Positions 8,435-16,697 of a stretch of DNA of 64,000 nt are shown here, one piece after another. The translations under genes and the position numbers were made by a program. Below the pieces are notes generated by a model. That model did no database searches, was not told the DNA's origin, and saw nothing but the letters and a program-made list of their open reading frames with translations. The stretch is from CAIMUS01 sp046347625 (GTDB taxonomy: Bacteria > Pseudomonadota > Gammaproteobacteria > Competibacterales > Competibacteraceae): NCBI GenBank assembly GCA_046347625.1, contig JAXMFU010000001.1, positions 62,001 through 126,000 on the forward strand. Reading direction: 5' to 3'. Numbering within the stretch: position 1 is the stretch's first letter; the number at the start of each line of letters is the position of its first letter.

Positions 8435-11400
8435 TCACGGGTTGACCGTGGCGGTGATCTGCTGGGACCGGTTGGGAGTGCTGAACCCGGCCGGCGTACC
8501 GAGGCTGAGGGTGGTGGTACCCACGGTTTGCGGATCGAACTGGGTAGTGGCATACAATTCGTTGCTGTGGAACACCACCGGGCTGGTGGTGATGGCGCCC
8601 ACCGCCGGGTTGCTACTGCTCACCGGCACCTCCACCGTCAACCCCCCGCGTACCCACTGCACATTATAAGGAACCAACGTCCCCGGATTCAGGACATACG
8701 ACCTGACTGGAATAGACGTATTAGCCGCAGAAGCCCTCGTGCTGAACGAACCTATTTCCAACGCAAAGCCCGACGGCCACACGGTGATGGCAGCCGTGCC
8801 ATCGTTATAACCTGCCGCCTGCACCTTCAGGTTGGTACTGCCTTCCTGCCGGCCCTGGACATAAACGGTGCCGACGGTGGTTCCGGTCACGCCGGTGAAG
8901 GTCACACTGGCGCCGCCCTCCTGCAAGGGATCCTTGCTCAGCGTCACCACGTCCGGCGCCAGGCTGGTTACCGTCACTGTCACCGGTTGCGGCGGAGCCT
9001 CCTCCAAGTAAATTCGGAATTCATTCTGCAAATCCTTGCCAACCGTGCCACCGTTCATAACGATATTGGGTGCCGTCACTGTGGCGATGATCTGCTGTCG
9101 CTGGCTGGGGGTGCTGAACCCGGCTGGGGTACCGACACTGAGGGTAGTGGTGCCCGCGGTTTGCGGATCGAACTCGGTGCGAGCATAGGCGGCTCCACCG
9201 GTGAACACTACTGGGCTGGTGGTGATGGCACCCACCGCCGGGGCGCTACTGCTTACCGGCACCTCCACTGTCAAACCCGGGCGTACCAACTGCCAGTCAT
9301 AGAGAGTCAACGTCCCCGGATTCAGGGCATACGCCTCGACTTGAATAACCGTATTAGCCGCAAACGTCGTCGTGCTGAACGAGGATTCCCCCCTCAACCC
9401 AAAGCCCGACGGCCCCACGGTGATGGTAGACGTGGCATCGTTATACCCCACCGCCTGCACCTTCAGGGTGGTACTGCCTTCCTGCCGGCCCTGAACATAG
9501 ACGGTGCCGACGTAGGTCCCGGTCACGCCGGTGAAGGTCACAGTGGCGCCGCCCTCCTGCCGGGGATCCTTACTCAGCGTCACCACCTCCGGCGCCAGGC
9601 TGGTCACCGTTACCGTCACCGATTGCGACGGTGGCGGAGCCTGCTCCAAGTTAATGGCGAGTGCGTCCTGCAAATCCTTGCCGACGGTGCTACTGCCAAT
9701 CGTGATATTGGGCGCCGTTACCGTAGCGGTGATCTGCTGTTGCTGGTTAGGGGTGCTGAACCCGGCCGGGGTACCGATACTGAGGGTAGTGGTGCCCGCG
9801 GTTTGCGGATCGAACCCGGTATAGGCACTACCTTCGTTGCTGTGGAACACCACCGGGCTGGTGGTGATGGCGCCCACCGCCGGGTTGCTACTGCTCACTG
9901 GCACCTCCACCGTCAACCCGCCGCGTACATGCCACCCCCCGCAACCCGAGAGAGCCAACGTCCCCGGATTCAGGGTACATGCGTCGACTCGAATAGACGT
10001 ATCAGCCGCAAACGTCGTCGTGCTGAACGAGGACGTGTACTGCATCGTGTACACCACAAAGCCCGACGGCCACACGGTGATAGCAGATGTGGCATCGTTA
10101 TAACCCGCCGCCTGCGCCTTCAGGGTGGTACTGCCTACTTGCCGGCCCTGGACATAAACGCGGCCGACGGTAGTTCCAGTCACGCCGGTGAAGGTCACAC
10201 TGGCGCCGCCCTCCTGCAAGGGATCCTTGCTCAGCGTCACCACCTCTGGCGCCAGGCTGGTCACCGTTACCGTCACCGCTTGTGGCGGGGCGCTCTCCAA
10301 CCTAATGTCAAAGTAACTCTGCAAATCCTTGCCGATTAAGACATCGTAAATCGTGATATTGGGCGCCGTTACCGTGGCGGTGATCTGCTGTCGCTCGCTG
10401 GGGGTGCTGAACCCGGCCGGGGTACCGATACTGAGGGTAGTGGTGCCCCCTGTTTGCGGATCAAACGCGGTGGTAGCAAGTCCAGCTCCGCCGGTGAACA
10501 CCACCGGGCTGGTGGTGATGGCGCCCACCGCCGGGTTGCTACTGCTTACCGGCACCTCCACCGTCAACCCCGCGCGTACCGACTGCACGCCGCCAGCAGA
10601 AGTCAACGTCCCCGGATTCAGGGCAACCGCTATGACGTAAATAACCGTATTAGCCGCAAACGTCGTCGTGCTGAACGAGGACGTGTTAAACATAAAGCCT
10701 GATGGTGCCAACGTCACGGTGGCTGTACCGTTGGGATAGCCCGGCGCGCTAGCCGTCAGTGATACTGTGCCACTGTCCGCCAGGGCCTGGACGTAGAAGG
10801 CGGGTACCAAGGGAGGATTGCCAGGCTCGACGGGAACCGTGATCGAGCCGCTGCCGGATGCGGTAGGGCTGGTGGACAGCAGCACTTTGCTGGGATCACC
10901 ACTGGTAAACGTCACCTGTACCCCTCCCGGCGGCGTTGGCGCCTCCAGGTAAGTGGTCCAGCTATCCTGCAAGTCCTTGCCAACCGTACCATTTCTGATA
11001 CTGATCGGTGGAATTGCATTGACCGTGACCCTGGCAGTGGCTTCGTTGATGCCGGGCGCCGTGGCGCGCAGCGTGGTCGTCCCCGCCGCTACGCCGGTGA
11101 CCACGATCGCCGCCGAGGTCTGACCCGCGCTGATAGAGGCCGTCGTTGGGGAGACGGTGGCCGTCCCGGCACTGTCCGTTTGCAGCGTGAACGTTACCCC
11201 GCCGGTCGGCGCGGGCGCGGACAGTTGCAGGGTATAGGTGACGGTCCGGCCGACATATACACTCTGGTCGTTCGGTGTAAGGTTCGCGCTCAGGCTCACC
11301 TGCACGGCGCGTGTGTCCGGCGCAAAGCCGGCCGCGGTGGCGATGATCTGGGTAGTGCCGATGCTGACGCCGGTTACCTGCGGATTGGTGACTGGCAGAA

Positions 11401-14400
11401 AAGCGCCCGCCGGGACAGTAACACTGGCCTGCACCGTGGCCACCGCCGGGTTGCTGCTGACCAGGTTGATGGTCAACCCGCCCGATGGCGCCGGCGTGGT
11501 CAGGCTGACCGGCAGGCTCTTGCTCTCGGCGGGGCTGAGCGGTGGGATGGTTCCAAAGCTGATCAGACTGTCGGTTACGGTGATTGTGGCGCTGGCCGAT
11601 GTATAGCCCGGCGCCGTGGCGTTCAGACTGGTGTTCCCTAGCGTGACGCCGGTTACGGCCAAAGTCCCGCTGGTCGCCCCGGACGGAATGGACAGACTGG
11701 TCGGCGTGACCTGGGCAATGCCGGTATCGCCAACGTTCAGGGTGACAGTTACACCCCCCGGCGGTGCCGGTCGCGGCAAGGTGACCGTGCCGTTGACCGT
11801 GCGTTCCACCCCGGTCACCAGGCTGTCAAGGGTTAACTGCAAACTACCTCTGCTGGCGGTGATGGCGACCGTATCCGGAGGAGTGCTGTTCACCTTGCCG
11901 TCGTTGACGATCAACTGGGCGACATAGGTGCCCGACAGGTCCGCCACAAAGCTGGGTCGCATCACGGTCGGATCGGTCAGGGCGGCCTCGCTGCCCACCG
12001 GCTTAGTGAGTAGACTCCATTGGAAGGTCAGGGAATCGCCATCGACATCCTGCGAACCGCTGCCATCGAGCTGCACCGTATCACCGGTAAAAACGGTCTG
12101 ATCGTACCCGGCATTCGCCACCGGCGCCGAGTTTTGGGTGGAGATGGTGACGGTATCCGGCGCGCTGTCGACTTTGCCGTCGTTGACGATCAATTGCGCG
12201 ATATACTTACCAAATTTATCGACTATAAAGGTGGGGTTTACCGCGTTGGTACTGGACAGTGCCGCCGTACTGTCGGCCGGCCGCTGTGTCAAAGCCCAGC
12301 GGAAGGTCAAGCTATCGCCATCGACATCCTTGGAGTCCTTACCGTCCAATTGTACGGTAGCGCCCACGCCCACCGTCTGCGCCGGGCCAGCCTCGGCGAC
12401 CGGCGGCGTATTGGCGGTGGAGATGGTGACTGTAGCGGGATTGCTATTGACAGTACCGTCGTTGACGATCAGCTGCGCCACATAGGTGCCGAGCGTGTCA
12501 GCCATAAAAGTCGGCTGTACGGCGCTGGGATCGGACAACGTGGCCGCGCTGCCCGCCGGCCGCTGGGTCAGCGACCATTGATAGGTGAGATGGTCACCGT
12601 CCACATCGCTGGACTGACTGCCATCCAATTGCACCGTCGCCTGCCACGCGACCGTCTGGTTGGGGCCCGCATTGGCCACCGGCGGCGAATTCCGAGTGGA
12701 GATGGTGACTGTAGCCGGCGTGCTGTCGACTTTGCCGTCATTGACGATCAACTGGATTACGTAAGTGCCCGGCAGGTCCACCACAAAGTTGGGATTGACC
12801 GTGGTGGGATTGACCAGCGCCGCATTGCTGCCCGTCGGCCGGGATGTAAACGACCAGGCGTAAGTCAGGGGGTCGCCGTCCACATCGCTGGAACCACTGC
12901 CGTTGAGCGTGACCGTACTGGCCACAAAGACGGTTTGATTCGGGCCGGCGTTGGCCACCGGGGCCGAGTTCTGAGTGGAAATGGTGACCGTATCCGCCGC
13001 GCTGTCGACGTTGCCGTCGTTGACGATCAATCGGGCTATATAGGTTCCCGATTTGTCGATGACCAGGCTGGGATTCACCACCGTAGGATCGGACAGGGTG
13101 ACGGTACTCCCGGCCGGCCGTTGGGTCAGTGACCATTGATAGGTGAGGGGATCACCGTCCACATCGTGGGATTTACTGCCATCCAACTGCACGGTCTTGC
13201 TTACGAGCGCGGTCTGGTCGGGGCCCGCATCGGCCACGGGAGCCGAGTTCTGAGTAGAGACGGTTACCGTGTCCGGGGGGCTGTCCACCGTGCCGTCATT
13301 GACGATCAACTGGGCGATGTAGGTTCCCGGTTTATCGATCGTCAGGCGGGGCTGTACCACCGTGCTGTTCGATAGCACCGCTGCGCTGCCCGGCGGCTGC
13401 TGGATCAGGGACCAGTGGTAACTGAGCGGATCGCCGTTGGGATCGCTGGAGCCGCTGCCGTCCAACTGCACTGTCTCACCGGTATGCACCGTCTGGTCGG
13501 CTCCGGCATTCGCGATCGGGGGTTGATTGCCAGCTTGGATGACGACGGTATCGGCGCCGCTGTCGACCTGACCATCATTGACCACCAAAGTAAGATGATA
13601 ATCGCCGACCTTATCGGCCTTGAAGGTGGGTTTCATCGCCGTGTCGTCGGACAACACCGCGGTGCTGTTTGCCGGGAGCAGGATAAACGTCCACAGGTAG
13701 GTCAGCGTATCACCGTCGGCATCGTTGCTGCCGCTGCCGTCCAGTTGCACCGTACTGCCCACGGCGACTGGCTGATCCGGCCCGGCGTTGGCGACCGGTG
13801 GCGTATTCGTGGTGGATACGGTGACCGTATCCGGCGTACTGTTGACGTGGCCGTCGTTGACCGTCAGGCTGATAACGTAATCGCCCTTCTTGTCCGCCGT
13901 GAAGGTGGGTTGGACCACGGTCGGATCGGACAGGGTGGCGAGACTGCCTGCAGGAAGAGGCATAACGAAAGCCCAGTGATAGCTCAAGAGATCGTGATCG
14001 GCATCGCTGCTGGCTCTGCCATCCAGGACGACCAGGGAGCCGACCGCGACCTGCTGGTCAACGCCGGCATTGGCGAGGGGAACCGTATTCGGCAGGACTG
14101 CCGTGATCGTGACCCGGTCCGGGTCACTATCGACCCGATTGTCGTTAACCACCAGCTCGATGACGTAGTCACCCGTCAAATCCGCTACAAAGGTGGGTTT
14201 TACCGCCGCCGGATCGGACAGTGTAGCGGCGCTGCCCGACGGTTTGGCGACCCATGCCCAGCGATAGGTCAAGGGATCGTTGTCGGCATCGTTGCTGCCA
14301 CTGCCATCCAGGGTCACTGTCGTGGCGACAATCCCCTGGCGATCGTCGCCGGCCTTGGCCACCGGCCGGGCGTTGATCGTGGCGGCGTTGACAGTGATCT

Positions 14401-15349
14401 GATCGGTGCTAAAACTCTGGCCGTCGCTGACCACCAGCACCAGGACATAGTCGCCGTCGACGTCCGCGGTAAAGGTGGGTTGGACCACGTGCGGATCGGA
14501 CAGCGCGGCTTTACTGCCGGTTGGTGTGGTGACAAACGCCCACAAGTAAGTCAAGGGATCGTGATCGGCGTCGCGGCTGGCGCGGCCATCCAGGGTCACC
14601 AACGTGCCGGTTCTGACATTCTGATCCGGCCCGGCATTGGCCACCGGTGGGATGTTGCCGGGGGTGGCGACAATCGTGACGCCGGCCGGGCTGCTGTCGA
14701 CCTGACCGTCGTTGACCACCAGTGTGGCCTCGTAAGCCCCTTCCAGATCCGCCGTGAAACTCGGTTTGGCACCCGTGGCGTTGGCCAGCCCGGCGGTGCT
14801 GTTCGCCGGCTTGGAGGTCAGGGTCCAGTGATAGGTGAGTAAATCCCCATCGGCATCGCTGCTGGCGCTGCCATCCAGGGTGACCCGCGCGCCGACTTTG
14901 ACCGTCTGCGCCGGTCCCGCGTTGGCAACCGGCGGGGCGTTGCCGCTGGCGGCGCTGACAGTGACAGTATCCGGACTGCTGTCGTCTTTGCCGTCGTTGA
15001 CGACCAGGCTGATGATGTAATCGCCGGCGACCGTCGCCGTGAACGTCGGTTTGACCGTAGTGGGATCGGAGAGCACGGCGCTACTGCCCTGTGGCTGCTC
15101 GGCCCAGGTCCACCGATAGGTCAAAGGATCGCCGTTATAATCCCGGCTGCCACTGCCATCCAGGGTAACCAGCGCGCCGGTTTTGACCGTCTGATCGGCC
15201 CCGGCCTCGGCGACCGGGGGAATGTTGGATGTGGTGCAATTACAGCCCTCATTGTTATTGTTATGATTGCCATTACTGCAGCCAGTCAGGGTTGCTGCCA
15301 GCCACCAGATCACGAACCAAGCTGTAAGTGATACACGTGTCCTTTTCAT
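8435..15349 (-). CDS. Giant PKD/Ig-repeat lipoprotein (paralogue B, 2304 aa)
   Basis: The start is ATG 15349. MKRTRVSLTAWFVIWWLAAT leads to the lipobox LTGC with Cys24. The Asn-rich NGNHNNNNEGCNC linker is the same as in paralogue A. Twelve PKD-like domains follow (three more than A), then three Ig-like repeats and four units of about 210-220 residues containing TVGKDLQ, PSGF and FDPQTAGTTTLS; the protein ends ITATVNP, as A does. The signal peptides differ, but the DNA for the linker and first PKD domains is almost identical in the two genes, which points to recent duplication or gene conversion. It lies upstream of A on the same strand with about 115 bp between them. The likely role is a surface adhesin or scaffold. 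Confidence 0.85.
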   Translation of the reverse strand: MKRTRVSLTAWFVIWWLAATLTGCSNGNHNNNNEGCNCTTSNIPPVAEAGADQTVKTGALVTLDGSGSRDYNGDPLTYRWTWAEQPQGSSAVLSDPTTVKPTFTATVAGDYIISLVVNDGKDDSSPDTVTVSAASGNAPPVANAGPAQTVKVGARVTLDGSASSDADGDLLTYHWTLTSKPANSTAGLANATGAKPSFTADLEGAYEATLVVNDGQVDSSPAGVTIVATPGNIPPVANAGPDQNVRTGTLVTLDGRASRDADHDPLTYLWAFVTTPTGSKAALSDPHVVQPTFTADVDGDYVLVLVVSDGQSFSTDQITVNAATINARPVAKAGDDRQGIVATTVTLDGSGSNDADNDPLTYRWAWVAKPSGSAATLSDPAAVKPTFVADLTGDYVIELVVNDNRVDSDPDRVTITAVLPNTVPLANAGVDQQVAVGSLVVLDGRASSDADHDLLSYHWAFVMPLPAGSLATLSDPTVVQPTFTADKKGDYVISLTVNDGHVNSTPDTVTVSTTNTPPVANAGPDQPVAVGSTVQLDGSGSNDADGDTLTYLWTFILLPANSTAVLSDDTAMKPTFKADKVGDYHLTLVVNDGQVDSGADTVVIQAGNQPPIANAGADQTVHTGETVQLDGSGSSDPNGDPLSYHWSLIQQPPGSAAVLSNSTVVQPRLTIDKPGTYIAQLIVNDGTVDSPPDTVTVSTQNSAPVADAGPDQTALVSKTVQLDGSKSHDVDGDPLTYQWSLTQRPAGSTVTLSDPTVVNPSLVIDKSGTYIARLIVNDGNVDSAADTVTISTQNSAPVANAGPNQTVFVASTVTLNGSGSSDVDGDPLTYAWSFTSRPTGSNAALVNPTTVNPNFVVDLPGTYVIQLIVNDGKVDSTPATVTISTRNSPPVANAGPNQTVAWQATVQLDGSQSSDVDGDHLTYQWSLTQRPAGSAATLSDPSAVQPTFMADTLGTYVAQLIVNDGTVNSNPATVTISTANTPPVAEAGPAQTVGVGATVQLDGKDSKDVDGDSLTFRWALTQRPADSTAALSSTNAVNPTFIVDKFGKYIAQLIVNDGKVDSAPDTVTISTQNSAPVANAGYDQTVFTGDTVQLDGSGSQDVDGDSLTFQWSLLTKPVGSEAALTDPTVMRPSFVADLSGTYVAQLIVNDGKVNSTPPDTVAITASRGSLQLTLDSLVTGVERTVNGTVTLPRPAPPGGVTVTLNVGDTGIAQVTPTSLSIPSGATSGTLAVTGVTLGNTSLNATAPGYTSASATITVTDSLISFGTIPPLSPAESKSLPVSLTTPAPSGGLTINLVSSNPAVATVQASVTVPAGAFLPVTNPQVTGVSIGTTQIIATAAGFAPDTRAVQVSLSANLTPNDQSVYVGRTVTYTLQLSAPAPTGGVTFTLQTDSAGTATVSPTTASISAGQTSAAIVVTGVAAGTTTLRATAPGINEATARVTVNAIPPISIRNGTVGKDLQDSWTTYLEAPTPPGGVQVTFTSGDPSKVLLSTSPTASGSGSITVPVEPGNPPLVPAFYVQALADSGTVSLTASAPGYPNGTATVTLAPSGFMFNTSSFSTTTFAANTVIYVIAVALNPGTLTSAGGVQSVRAGLTVEVPVSSSNPAVGAITTSPVVFTGGAGLATTAFDPQTGGTTTLSIGTPAGFSTPSERQQITATVTAPNITIYDVLIGKDLQSYFDIRLESAPPQAVTVTVTSLAPEVVTLSKDPLQEGGASVTFTGVTGTTVGRVYVQGRQVGSTTLKAQAAGYNDATSAITVWPSGFVVYTMQYTSSFSTTTFAADTSIRVDACTLNPGTLALSGCGGWHVRGGLTVEVPVSSSNPAVGAITTSPVVFHSNEGSAYTGFDPQTAGTTTLSIGTPAGFSTPNQQQQITATVTAPNITIGSSTVGKDLQDALAINLEQAPPPSQSVTVTVTSLAPEVVTLSKDPRQEGGATVTFTGVTGTYVGTVYVQGRQEGSTTLKVQAVGYNDATSTITVGPSGFGLRGESSFSTTTFAANTVIQVEAYALNPGTLTLYDWQLVRPGLTVEVPVSSSAPAVGAITTSPVVFTGGAAYARTEFDPQTAGTTTLSVGTPAGFSTPSQRQQIIATVTAPNIVMNGGTVGKDLQNEFRIYLEEAPPQPVTVTVTSLAPDVVTLSKDPLQEGGASVTFTGVTGTTVGTVYVQGRQEGSTNLKVQAAGYNDGTAAITVWPSGFALEIGSFSTRASAANTSIPVRSYVLNPGTLVPYNVQWVRGGLTVEVPVSSSNPAVGAITTSPVVFHSNELYATTQFDPQTVGTTTLSLGTPAGFSTPNRSQQITATVNP

Positions 15350-15431
15350 GGCTACCCCCACTCAATGCTTAGATAAGCTTTTATCTCCGCTGAATTGTTT
15401 AATAACCCTGCCTCTAAATAATAAGGCGAGT

Positions 15432-15492
15432 TTCGATACTGTTACTATATTCTGTAGTATCGAATCATAATAAATACCATATATAGTAACAG
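15432..15492 (-). promoter_or_regulatory. Overlapping inverted repeats upstream of paralogue B
   Basis: TTCGATACT (15432-15440) pairs with AGTATCGAA (15456-15464). Overlapping it, CTGTTACTATAT (15439-15450) pairs exactly with ATATAGTAACAG (15481-15492). The region is AT-rich and lies 80-145 bp upstream of the lipoprotein start, so it may be an operator or a hairpin switch. No known regulator consensus is recognised. Confidence 0.4.
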
Positions 15493-15865
15493 CAAGCCTA
15501 ATGATCACACAGATTCTTCAGATATTGCACAATTTTAAACCTTAAATAAATTAAAGTAAAGTTGGGTATAGTTTTTCGGGTCCGATGCGAGCGATAACTT
15601 CAGAGCCAAAATTAAGTGTCGGTTTTAATTATATTTTTCTTGGCTCCGGGTTTAGCTGGGCACCGCCCCAAGCTTGACGCTTTCGGCTGCCCAGGCAATC
15701 ATGCCGGTTCGATCGTGTCGATAGAATGGCTTTAAACGACCGCGGGAGGCTTGAAGATGACTGTCGTTGCTCCCTTTAAAGTGGGTTAAGAAAAGTTACC
15801 CGATGATGTTGTACGGTACGAATTTGGAGTACTTGTGTGATATCCAAATTTAAAACACTACTCTG
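15493..15865. other. Intergenic stretch, no gene recognised
   Basis: This is AT-rich sequence with short frames only and no RNA-gene or repeat signature that I can identify. It separates the upstream region of the lipoprotein genes from a small open frame and MITE. Confidence 0.5.
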
Positions 15866-16012
15866 ATGATCGTCATCTGGTTTAAGGATAACCTGCCGAT
15901 CAAGGCGGATTTGGAATGGGCCAAGACGGCCGGCGGTATGTGGGGTCAAACTCATCCGCCGGCGGATCGGATGAACGCCGGGGAAAAGTTAATAGACATT
16001 ATCGGAAACTAA
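15866..16012 (+). CDS. Small open frame, possible gene remnant ending in a MITE (48 codons)
   Basis: The frame starts MIVIWFKDNLPIKADLEWAK and ends with codons supplied by the MITE terminus (LIDIIGN). No good ribosome site is visible. The composition looks like real protein (ADLEWAKTAGGMWGQTHPPA), so it may be the truncated start of a gene cut by the MITE. It is not recognised. Confidence 0.3.
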   Translation: MIVIWFKDNLPIKADLEWAKTAGGMWGQTHPPADRMNAGEKLIDIIGN

Positions 16013-16114
16013 AACGAATTAATCAGATTTCACCAAAAGTTGTGCTAAGTTTTTAAAAATAAGCTTATTTCAATTTTTTTATTAAATTCCGCCATTGTTT
16101 CCGATAATGTCTAA
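15992..16114. mobile_element. MITE with TAGACATTATCGGAAAC termini (copy A)
   Basis: Perfect 17-bp inverted termini (15993-16009 and 16097-16113) enclose about 85 bp of AT-rich non-coding DNA. The same termini, and about 33 bp of the adjacent sequence, recur at 51848-53058, where the element carries further insertions. It has no coding capacity, so it would depend on a transposase elsewhere. Confidence 0.75.
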
Positions 16115-16131
16115 TGTACTGGTAGTTCGCA

Positions 16132-16341
16132 TTGTTTGGCATTACCGAAGAATCGATCGGGCGGGCCCTGATCCATTGCCTGAGTTGCCGGCGGGTTTGG
16201 CGTCGCCTGGAACTCCGAGGTCGCACGGCCCCGCCGGACGATGTGTTCATTCGTGCCGTCGAACCCTGGTCCGAGGAGCTGCTTCTCGATCAGCGCGAGG
16301 ATGTGCTACCGGTACCTTTGCGGCCGGCAAAGGTAAGATAG
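16132..16341 (+). CDS. Unrecognised small open frame (69 codons)
   Basis: It begins MFGITEESIGRALIHCLSC and contains an acidic stretch around residues 40-60. There is no clear ribosome site and no family is recognised. It lies between a MITE and a palindromic repeat, so it may be the tail of a decayed gene. Confidence 0.22.
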   Translation: MFGITEESIGRALIHCLSCRRVWRRLELRGRTAPPDDVFIRAVEPWSEELLLDQREDVLPVPLRPAKVR

Positions 16342-16377
16342 CTCATACCCGAACCTCTTCCGAACCCCGGTAGAGCC

Positions 16378-16468
16378 GTAGGCCGGAATAAGGCCGCCAA
16401 TGGCGGCCGGTTCCGGCATGCCCACCAGCGCCGGAAACGCTTCGCAAGCTCCGCTTATTCCGGCCTAC
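16378..16468. repeat. Long intergenic palindrome, GTAGGCCGGAATAAG family
   Basis: GTAGGCCGGAATAAG and its exact reverse complement bound a 91-bp element with internal CCGGAA symmetry. It sits between the MITE region and the formate dehydrogenase promoter. Confidence 0.75.
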
Positions 16469-16560
16469 AACTACTTCCTACTTTCCTCCCCGCGGTCTGT
16501 GCCTGCCTCATTCGCGGCAGCGCAACATCCTTATTTTTCAAGTCTCATTCAGCTTAAAAA

Positions 16561-16574
16561 TTGATTTAGATCAC
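16561..16574 (+). promoter_or_regulatory. Candidate FNR/ANR box of the formate dehydrogenase operon
   Basis: TTGATTTAGATCAC matches the FNR consensus TTGAT-N4-ATCAA at nine of ten positions. It lies 124 bp upstream of the first gene of an operon usually induced when oxygen is low. This is a sequence match only. Confidence 0.5.
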
Positions 16575-16600
16575 AATATAAAGTGAAAAAATTTTGTATT

Positions 16601-16652
16601 TTGCTGCAATGCAGCAACAGGCTCGTGGGTTGCCTGAGTCGTTGCAGGCAAC
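16601..16652 (+). promoter_or_regulatory. Two hairpins in the formate dehydrogenase leader
   Basis: TTGCTGCAATGCAGCAA (16601-16617) is a perfect palindrome, and GTTGCCTG/CAGGCAAC (16629-16636/16645-16652) a perfect 8-bp stem. Both lie between the FNR-like box and the start codon. They could be operators or leader RNA structures; no known riboswitch is recognised. Confidence 0.4.
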
Positions 16653-16697
16653 TTTGATCTTAACCCAGAGAATAATACCAGAGGAGCTTTAGAAAGC

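Noticed and set aside
2255..15349. Regularly spaced repeats that might be read as CRISPR
   Set aside because: Units are 280 bp and longer, in frame and protein-coding; no short repeat-spacer pattern or cas genes are present.
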